Source: Adiantum capillus-veneris
Lineage: Eukaryota; Streptophyta; Polypodiopsida; Polypodiales; Pteridaceae
Reading direction: 5' to 3'
Length of the DNA stretch: 64,000 nt
Assembly (NCBI GenBank): GCA_014529385.2
Contig: CM043968.1
Span: 11,179,148-11,243,147, forward strand
Of the stretch, positions 57,778 to 64,000 are shown in pieces. How positions within the stretch are numbered: position 1 is the stretch's first letter; each line of letters begins with the position of its first letter. A model generated the notes under the pieces. That model worked only from the letters and a program-made list of their open reading frames with translations. It ran no database searches and was not told the DNA's origin. A program made the position numbers and the translations under genes.

Positions 57778-58137
57778 TCACATAACTCGGCAAGAGTTGG
57801 CATTCTCATCACTAAAGATGTGAGAGTTAACTTCCGGCGGTGACGCTGCCTCATCTACATCCACATCTGACGACAGCAATTGGCCCTTTGGACCGTTCTT
57901 GCTCTTGTTACTAACTTTGAAGTTGCTGTTGAATGACTAGAGGTTGTCTAGATGGTCATTGTCGGGGATGTAGTGACTCTTGCCGCCCTGAAGATCCACC
58001 TTCTTCCCTATCTTCTGAAGACATTTCACCAGTACTTTTGGATCGACGGAGCCCACCATGAGTGAAGGCAGCAATACCCTATATTCCATTGAGGGCTTTC
58101 TTCACCCGCTTAATGCAGGCATCGCAGTCTATGGAGA
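57778..58137 (-). pseudogene. Captured HIPP-type heavy-metal-associated domain gene fragment
   Basis: On the minus strand an intron-like acceptor (...TTTAG) at 58138 is followed by 'VSIDCDACIKRVKKALNGI', the HMA domain start with its CxxC metal site. After a stop/frameshift near 58080 comes 'SLMVGSVDPKVLVKCLQKIG' and 'KKVDLQGG', the domain's second half. A spacer ('IPDNDHLDNL', TAG at 57937-57939, 'SFNSNFKVSNKSKNGPKG') and an acidic tail end in '...SCRVM' and TGA at 57778-57780. Cys-Arg-Val-Met is a CaaX prenylation box, the mark of heavy-metal-associated isoprenylated plant proteins. These bind metals near membranes. The first exon is not found. The fragment lies inside the CACTA element, between two direct copies of a TAAATCTA-rich repeat. 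Confidence 0.8.
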
Positions 58138-58750
58138 CCTAAATCTAATCTAATATAACGTAAATCTAAATCTAGCGTAAATAAACGTAAATCTAACTAA
58201 AAATAAACCTAAATCTAATCTAATTTAACTTAAATAAACCTAAATCTAATTTAACGTAAATCTACATCTAACCTAATCTTTAATGTCTTTTATGATAGTT
58301 TCCTACGACGTTATAACTCTCTTCTTCTTGTGTGTGTGCGCGTGTGTGGATGTGTGTGCCAATAAAAAGAGATAAATGGTATAACCTTTCTATCACCCAT
58401 GCCAAGTATGATAGATTGGTTATGCCATTTCCCTCTTGAATAATAGGTCTTGAGTTCAACTCCTCGTCGGTTAGATCTTTAGGTCTTTTAATTTTAATTA
58501 GTTTCCTACGACGTTAAATTAGTTTCTATCTCTTTCTCTCTCAATGTGTGTGCGTTTTTTTGTTTATGCATGTTTTCTCTCTCTTTTCCTCTCTCAATGT
58601 GTGCGTTTTTTGTTTATGCATGTTCTCTCTCTCTTTTCCTCTCTCAATGTGTGCGTTTTTTGTTTATGCATGCTCTCTCTCTCTTTTCCTCTCTCAATGT
58701 GTGTGTGCATTCTTTGTTTATGTATGTGTGTGTGCGTTTTTGTTTATGTT

Positions 58751-58792
<42 letters not shown>

Positions 58793-58796
58793 AACA

Positions 58797-58860
<64 letters not shown>

Positions 58861-58922
58861 AAGAGAGGAAGGGAACATGAGAGTGAGGAGAGGGAAGGAG
58901 CATACCTGGCTCTCCTTCCTCT

Positions 58923-59004
<82 letters not shown>

Positions 59005-59138
59005 AGAAGAAAGAGAGAGAGAGAGAGAGAGAGGGAGAGCGTTACCTGCTCCTTGCTTGAGGGCGCCGAAAAACTCAGATCTGAGATCTGAGTTTTTGGG
59101 CGCTCTCTGTTATTTTTTTTAGCCCAGCCGGCGTCGCT
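58138..59138. repeat. CACTA internal region: direct repeat copy and compound microsatellites
   Basis: 58138-58345 repeats much of 57480-57720. 58535-58700 has a unit of about 64 bp ('ctctcaatgtgtgcgttttttgtttatgcatg') in three to four tandem copies. Then come (CT)n 58755-58789, (GT)n 58801-58827, (GA)n 58826-58850, (GT)n 58927-59003 and (GA)n 59010-59034. Frames through these are microsatellite products. Confidence 0.85.
58385..58490 (+). mobile_element. Possible second SINE-like tRNA-derived head
   Basis: The plus strand has 'GATTGGTTATGCC' and, 30 bp later, the B-box-like 'GAGTTCAACTCC'. This resembles a pol III promoter pair, but no SINE body or tail could be delimited. Confidence 0.25.
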
Positions 59139-59250
59139 ATGAGCGTCGCAAATTTACAAGTAAATTTGCAACGCTCATAGCGACGTCGGGATTTTTTTTT
59201 TTTGAGCGTCGTTGTGTGAGCGTCGCTAATATGAATAGCCTCTTGTAGTG
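59139..59250. repeat. CACTA right subterminal repeats and terminal inverted repeat
   Basis: It contains GCGTCGC words in both orientations and a small perfect hairpin ('cgtcgcaaatttac' ... 'gtaaatttgcaacg', about 59143-59177), and ends with CCTCTTGTAGTG, the inverted terminal repeat. Confidence 0.9.
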
Positions 59251-59872
59251 TTGACGCTACGTGTGCTACTGTGGTTGGAATCGAGTGCGGAGAAGTGCAG
59301 TGTGTTGCCCCCAACTAGAGCTACGCACTGATACCAACATTGCGCGCGTACAGTCCGGCTTTGTGAGCTCCTTCTACGAGCTTTATCGGTTGTTTGGGTG
59401 AGCATACTTTGTCCGATTTTGCATTGCAGCATATCCACGCGTTCACATTGAGTAGAACTACACATTAGGCACTTTAGATTTTGGAAACGAAGACCTGCAG
59501 ATTTCGGCGAGACATCCTACGTGTTTCTACACCGGGTGTTTTGGGTCGTGATTTTGGTTCATAGACCTTAGGGAGAGCGGCCTATTGGTAATTGTAGGGT
59601 CTCCTTCAAGTTCTATGGTGTTTCGAGATTGTTTGGTGGGTGTTCGGCTCTAGAAAGCGTTGTAGGAAGTTTCTTCTTTTGCACTCTTGAAGGCTGTGAC
59701 TTAGACAATTGGTAGAGACCTCTGTAGGAATTAATTAGGAGTCGGTCGAGTGTAGGTTGACACCTTATGCTTGCTTCCACGCGCCTACGGGTTGAGCTTC
59801 GTCCTTAGCTGACATTACATGTTAGGTGATTTCTCGTTGTGCTGACGTCTGTCGCGACGTATCCGTCCAACA

Positions 59873-59877
59873 CATTT
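59873..59877. repeat. Target-site duplication CATTT, right copy
   Basis: CATTT directly follows the 3' LTR end GTCCAACA and is identical to 36094-36098. Confidence 0.95.
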
Positions 59878-60083
59878 TCATTAAAAGATTTAAAATTTTC
59901 ATCCATGACTGTCATGCGTGTCTGAAGTGCACGAAATTCTTGAATATCAAGCAATTCGTAAGTATCCTCACCTATCGTAACGTCGCGGGTACTCTCCTTG
60001 AGAGGATCCGACCGCGGGCCATCACTGGCAGGATCAGGCATACTTTGTTCAAAATCGAATGTCATATTGATATCCGAATCCAT
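59873..60083 (-). pseudogene. Gypsy gag, 5' part, right of the nested element
   Basis: ATG at 60081-60083 ('MDSDINMTFDFEQSM') opens the gag N-terminal part of the chromodomain gypsy, in one frame down to the CATTT duplication at 59873-59877. The rest of the gene continues at 36098 going left. The two halves are in register once the insertion and one CATTT copy are discounted, which proves that they are one gene. Confidence 0.9.
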
Positions 60084-60883
60084 GGCGACACAGTGTAATG
60101 AAAGGAATAGCAAGAAAAACTACATGTAGATGTAGGATGCACCGCCAAGGCTAATTAAGGTTAATTAGCCTTGTTAATTACGTCGATTGTCCAAATCAAA
60201 AACGATCCAAAATTTCAGATGTGCAGGTACTTGATTTGAAAACGTTGTAGCCGAATCGAGTGTGAGTGGTATTGCTTTTGACCGCAATCAATTTGAGAAC
60301 TACTGTCGCCAATGAATCCGCTTATGAGGCTTTATCATCGTGCTGAATTTCTGCAGCTAGCACACAGGGAATTTGTGTATTGCCGTGTACTTGCCGGCCC
60401 CATCTTGATTCCACTTGAATATGTACTCAGTAAATCCCAAGAGTTTGTTGCTCGTGGCGGGGGTGTGTATCCGTTTTGGAGAGGGGTGTGTCACCCCTAA
60501 TCTTAATTTAAAGTCCTAAGGCCCTTGGCCTTAGGCATTCATGTGTGAATGCTAAGCTTTGAAACTCCATTGCCGTGAGCAGACAGCACGCAGAGGCTTG
60601 GGAAGATGAGGGTGGTCGATGCGTTGCAAAGCGGGCTTCGGCCCTGTGTCGAGAAGTGACCAACAGCCCAGCGCGCATTGGTTGAGCCCGAGCACAGTCG
60701 ATTTGGTGCTCCTACACCCGGTGGCTCTCCTTGCCAAGCCTGCTTGCCCACAGTGGTTCCTCCTCGTCGTTTCTCTTAGCAAGGGGTGATCTCCACATTT
60801 TTCAACCACGACATGCAATCATGCAAGGCTTTGTGTGGCTAAAAAGCACCACGCCTTCCCGTTTCCCCAAAATAGGAACTTAA
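60084..60883 (-). other. Leader of the chromodomain gypsy
   Basis: 800 bp between the primer site and the gag ATG with no conserved frame. A minus-strand frame at 60552-60818 is Cys/Gly-rich but has no recognisable domain. Confidence 0.6.
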
Positions 60884-60895
60884 CTCTGATACCAG
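60884..60895 (-). promoter_or_regulatory. Primer binding site, initiator-Met tRNA type
   Basis: The minus strand reads CTGGTATCAGAG directly inside the 5' LTR, an exact match to the start of the initiator-Met primer site after one extra base. Confidence 0.85.
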
Positions 60896-61050
60896 TGTAA
60901 TACAAGGGGAACTAGAACCTGAGAGTCCACCACCCAACTACCCACTATATAGCATAGCCCCTAGCCCTTTGCCCTAGTTGGACTCCCTTTCCACATTGCC
61001 TAGCACGGCCCTGCCCTTGTCTAGTCCCCAGCCTTGTCGGTGTCTTGACC
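60896..61050 (-). repeat. 5' LTR of the chromodomain gypsy
   Basis: TGTAATACAAGGGG...GGTGTCTTGACC (plus-strand order), 155 bp. It has an extra 8 bp ('aactaccc') relative to the other LTR. The terminal CA is changed to CC. Confidence 0.85.
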
Positions 61051-61127
61051 TATAATCTATTTGTTTCACCTCTAGCTAAACAACTAGCTCTCTTTCTCAC
61101 CCTCTATCCATCATGCCCTTGCCCAAG

Positions 61128-61225
<98 letters not shown>

Positions 61226-61617
61226 ATCTATCTCTGTACCTCTCTCCCTATCTCCCCCTCTCTCTATCTCCCTATCTTTCTCACTCTCTCCCTATCTCCC
61301 CTTCCTTTTATATTCCTCTATATCGCCATCTCTTGCTCACGCTCTCTCCCAAAAAAATCTCTTTCTCTCTCCATCGCTTTCCCTCTAACCCCCTATCTAT
61401 CGCCCTTGCTCTCTCCCTCTCAAGTTCACATGCAATCCTAGTAACAAACGAGCGCTAGCGCTCAGTTTTGAGGGTTGAGCATGAGAAATAGGAAGATAAC
61501 AAAATTCAAATGTAGTTAAAAATTTTGATATATCAATCATTCAACAGGCACATATTTGACAGTGAGTGCTAGCACTCGGAACGCGTTAGAGAGAGGGTGA
61601 CGTTGATAGAAGTTGAT

Positions 61618-61673
<56 letters not shown>

Positions 61674-62254
61674 TTGGGCAGCCATCTATGAAGCTTTTCA
61701 AAACTAAAGTTCATTTTTTCTTTAAGGAGAGCCTTTATAAATAGCCACTGGGTGATTAATTTTTAAGTTAAAGACCTATCAGTAGAGGAGACAAGGAAGA
61801 CACCTAAGGTACAAACATCTACTCTCCCTATTTTCCTCTACCTCTCCATCCCTTGCTCTCTCTCTTATCTATCTGGGCAAGTGCTAGCGCTTGCCCCAAG
61901 CCCTTGAAGGTAAGATTTAGCACTTCCTTCCTCCTTGTACCTCTCCCTCCCTCGCTTGCTCTCTTGTCTATCCGGGTGAGCGCTAGGGCTTGCCCCAAGC
62001 CAATGTCAAGGTAAGAAGAGAGATGGTTGAAGGGTGGTAGAGAGGCCTATATAAATAGGTATTGGTAATTGCTTTTAAAGCAACCTCTTTGTTGTTTCTA
62101 CAATTCAACAAACTCAAGATATGAGGGTCCTCTCTCTCTCTCTTTCTCTCTCCATCACCCTCTCCATCTGGCTCTCTCCCTCTCCCTCCTTTGCCTTCTC
62201 TTTTGCTGCACATACATATCCTTGATTGCTAGCACTCGTTTGTTGGGTTGTGCA

Positions 62255-62291
<37 letters not shown>

Positions 62292-62640
62292 TATATATAT
62301 TTTATTATCTTCCTCGGAGGTCAAATATGATCTATGGGACCAAAGTTACATGTGATGTAGTATGTTTATGGATGATGAGTGACTCTTGATGCTCCAAAAT
62401 TGTGGTGATGAGAGTCACAATAGATATCCCACATTGTGGCTCGGATTTGTAGGTCTAAGTCATGGCTGATAATGTGAGAGAAGCAAGTTTGGATGTGACC
62501 AAAAGCTGAGTACTCTAGTAGTGTGTGGTACTCAAACTCTCAAACTTGCAGTGAGCATAATGTGCACAATCGATTTGACTCTTCTCCATTGCCCCAATGC
62601 CCTGTCTCGCATTGAAGGGAATGGAAGCTAAGCAGAGGAA
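61051..62640. repeat. CT/GA-rich region, continuation of the repeat left of the gypsy
   Basis: 61051-61115 matches 31084-31145 ('ctctttctcaccctctatcc'), so it is the continuation of the CT-rich repeat across the gypsy insertion. It holds (CT)n 61131-61219, (GA)n 61621-61671, and (GT)n/(GA)n 62255-62291. Words of the form 'agcgctagcgctc' or 'agtgctagcactc' recur at 61450, 61565, 61880, 61980 and 62230. No gene is seen. Confidence 0.75.
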
Positions 62641-62654
62641 GAGAGAGAGAGAGA

Positions 62655-62656
<2 letters not shown>

Positions 62657-62731
<75 letters not shown>
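62657..62731. repeat. Poly-G run of 75 bases
   Basis: An uninterrupted G homopolymer directly after a (GA)n run (62639-62656), followed by 'ttaaggg'. The Pro-rich frame on the minus strand is its product. Confidence 0.95.
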
Positions 62732-62735
<4 letters not shown>

Positions 62736-62871
62736 GGGATTGGATTATAAGACAAATATAGTATAGAGATGGCAATTGAGGGAAAGATGGAAAAGAGAGA
62801 GAGGTAGCGAGGAAGAGAGGGATAGAGAGTTTCAAGATCAATGGAGAAAAAAAAAGTGATACTAAGATAAC
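62732..62871. other. Purine-rich spacer
   Basis: Short GA-rich sequence between the poly-G run and the unknown coding relic. No gene. Confidence 0.6.
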
Positions 62872-63763
62872 TTATTTCTTTCTGACATAGATTCTAAACA
62901 TAATTGGACATTTCCTATTGTCTAGGAAGTACATGCTAGAGGGTGCTTTGATAACATCTCCTTTGTCCAAAAATTGAACTCCCTTTAAAATTTTGAGGCA
63001 GCAGTCTTCACTAGTTGAAGCTGGAAGAGATGCTAGATAAACCCATGTTTCAATAGACATTAGTGCAACAAAAGCTTTGTTTTGGAGTTCCCAAAGCTAG
63101 TGGTCATAAGCAATTCCTTCAATAGCAATCCATTGAGAGGGTAAGAAGGGAAATTATTTGGATACTTTGGGAACAAGTTCAAGCAAAGAGGACTCCCTAG
63201 AAGAGCTAAGTCCTTTTTGAAAGCCTTTGACAGCTTCCAAAGCTCCATCATCGTGGCAAAAGAGACCTTTCGGAGCCTGGTCAAGTCGGAATATCTAGTA
63301 GTGGCAAAGCAAGAGGCTAGCCCACATAATTTTCTGATGTAATCACAAAGCTCACCCTTAGAAGAAAATTGTAGAAGGTCGGACTTGTGACTAAGCTCAA
63401 TAGCAACAAGGTTAGTTACCAACTTTGAAGATGAAGGAGACCATCCTTTGTATCGGTATCCAGGTTTGCTAAGACAAGTATCCAATCATTGAAAGTGAGT
63501 AGATTCATAATAGAATCATGATTAGAGATTTATGTAACTTTGGAAGATTGGTTTAGAAGTGTAATAGCATCCGGGTTTGAGATAAGTTTGATAACTAGAA
63601 GAGAATTCAAGGAGAAGGGCAAGGTGGACAAGTCAAGCCCAATAGGGACAATAGCCATCTGTAGCCAAACCAAAAGAAGTGTTAAGAGACTAAGGTAGGT
63701 AAACCAACTCTTAGACCAACCAAGACCAAAGTCATAGTGGTTGTGTGGTAAACCCCCATCCAA
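62872..63763 (-). pseudogene. Unknown protein fragment, frameshifted
   Basis: Minus-strand frames 63530-63763 ('HNHYDFGLGWSKSWFTYLSL', Leu-rich), 63060-63485 ('GYRYKGWSPSSSKLVTNLVA', 'GELCDYIRKLCGLASCF', 'MELWKLSKAFKKDLALLGSP') and 62872-63060 ('ETWVYLASLPASTSEDCCLK', ending 'MFRIYVRKK' and a stop at 62872) follow each other and look like one protein. A stop near 63500 and a frameshift near 63065 break it. The family is not recognised. The Leu/Lys-rich, repeat-free character looks more like a decayed host gene exon than a transposon protein. Confidence 0.4.
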
Positions 63764-64000
63764 AAATATCTGGTTTTAGCCAAATATTCTTTGGATAATC
63801 ATACTGTGGACAGGGTCTTGGTGCCAAGTGTCAAAATATACCCAAGGACACCCATGTATCTAGAGAGAGAGAGTTTAATTTCTAACAATAGACATAATAT
63901 AGCACATGAGACTAAAATACAAGAACCTCTCCCTACAATGTCAGTATCAATAATGTATTCATTAGAAAGTCAACCAATAAATACGTTCCAAAATTACAAG
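63764..64000. other. Non-coding end of window
   Basis: AT-rich with a short GA run at 63863-63873. No gene or repeat structure is seen. Confidence 0.5.

Larger units (their letters stand above)
53139..59250 (-). mobile_element. CACTA (En/Spm) DNA transposon carrying a HIPP gene fragment
   Basis: The ends are the inverted repeat CACTACAAGAGG (53139-53150 and, inverted, 59239-59250), flanked on both sides by TTG (53136-53138 and 59251-59253), the 3-bp duplication typical of the superfamily. The homologous site in the other LTR (36410-36420) has a single TTG and no insert. Genes read right to left: TNP2-type transposase (57062-55275) and a Transposase_24 protein (55082-53778). Subterminal regions are filled with GCGTCGCTA/TAGCGACG words. 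TNP2 is truncated and both genes carry stops, so the copy is non-autonomous. It also contains microsatellites and an HMA-domain gene fragment at 57778-58137. Confidence 0.95.
36099..59872 (+). mobile_element. Large non-autonomous gag-protease LTR element with an extra ORF and no pol
   Basis: LTRs at 36099-37034 and 52838-59872 (the latter split by a CACTA element), an Asp-tRNA-type primer site, a polypurine tract and perfect CATTT duplications define a complete insertion. After subtracting the copia (46125-50085) and the CACTA element with its 3-bp duplication it is about 13.7 kb. It encodes gag (two zinc knuckles) and a retained protease active site. Where pol should follow there is a 1.5-kb spacer and a coiled-coil frame of about 1,200 codons. 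No RT, RNase H or integrase motif is present anywhere in it. This resembles the known class of plant LTR elements that carry only gag, but with protease and an additional ORF. Confidence 0.9.
52838..59872 (+). repeat. 3' LTR of the gag-protease element, split by a CACTA insertion
   Basis: The LTR parts are 52838-53138 and 59251-59872. Without the CACTA element and one TTG copy it is 920 bp and aligns along its length with 36099-37034. It keeps the palindrome half-site AGACATCCTACG at 59510-59521. Confidence 0.95.
31380..61050 (-). mobile_element. Chromodomain Ty3/gypsy element (host of the nested insertions)
   Basis: Short LTRs (31380-31524 and 60896-61050) enclose gag, protease, RT, RNase H, integrase and a chromodomain, all reading right to left. 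The flanks are TATAC on the left and TATAA on the right, a 5-bp duplication with one change, and the same site is present unoccupied in the repeat copy at 31084. Without the inner element (36099-59872 plus one CATTT) its length is about 5.9 kb, normal for a chromovirus. Several stops, frameshifts and a lost RT catalytic Asp show that it is inactive. Confidence 0.9.

Noticed and set aside
58544-59091. Overlapping long frames with Cys-Val and Arg-Glu repeats
   Set aside because: All are products of GT, GA and CT runs and tandem 64-bp units. Every frame is open because the repeats lack stops.

Overview
The window is plant nuclear DNA made almost entirely of repeats. The evidence is: Ty3/gypsy and Ty1/copia LTR retrotransposons primed by plant-type initiator-Met or Asp tRNA sites, a CACTA (En/Spm) DNA transposon with TNP2 and Transposase_24 genes, a fragment of a plant-specific heavy-metal-associated isoprenylated protein (HIPP) gene, tRNA-derived SINE-like heads, and long CT/GA microsatellites. 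There is no intact host gene. A repeat-rich land plant is clear; the lineage (fern, gymnosperm, angiosperm or other) cannot be fixed from this sequence.

Layout, left to right. 1-2014 is the gag-protease-RT part of a decayed minus-strand gypsy element cut by the window edge. 2232-4646 (minus) is a decayed long reading frame of unknown family. 4650-9290 is mostly non-coding with short repeats. 9290-12860 is a decayed plus-strand gypsy protease-RT-RNase H that is the close relative of the large element at 36-60 kb. 14130-14990 is another gag relic. 15191-15730 is a large inverted repeat. 16247-19678 is a minus-strand gypsy deletion derivative with both LTRs and a SINE-like insert. 19679-22532 holds a copia gag/protease relic and two tandem duplications. 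22570-27438 is a plus-strand copia with frameshifts and lost catalytic residues. 27694-30346 (minus) is a decayed coding region of unknown, possibly transposon-related, family. 30484-31379 is a CT-rich tandem repeat.

From 31380 to 61050 lies a four-level nest. (1) A minus-strand chromodomain gypsy, 31380-61050, sits in the CT-rich repeat, which resumes at 61051. (2) Its gag gene is interrupted by a plus-strand LTR element, 36099-59872, flanked by perfect 5-bp duplications (CATTT). (3) That element carries a minus-strand copia (46125-50085) in its third reading frame. (4) Its 3' LTR holds a 6.1-kb CACTA element (53139-59250, TTG duplication). The CACTA element in turn contains the HIPP gene fragment. 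The tail, 61051-64000, is CT/GA microsatellite, a 75-base poly-G run, and a decayed unknown coding region on the minus strand.

The most unusual object is the 36099-59872 element. After removal of its inserts it is about 13.7 kb. It has LTRs, an Asp-type primer binding site, a polypurine tract, a gag-protease region and a roughly 1,200-codon additional reading frame with a coiled coil, but no reverse transcriptase, RNase H or integrase. Its two non-coding spacers carry eight copies of a 24-bp palindrome. The decayed relative at 9290-12860 has the matching protease joined to RT and RNase H, so it is a candidate for the type of element that supplied enzymes in trans.
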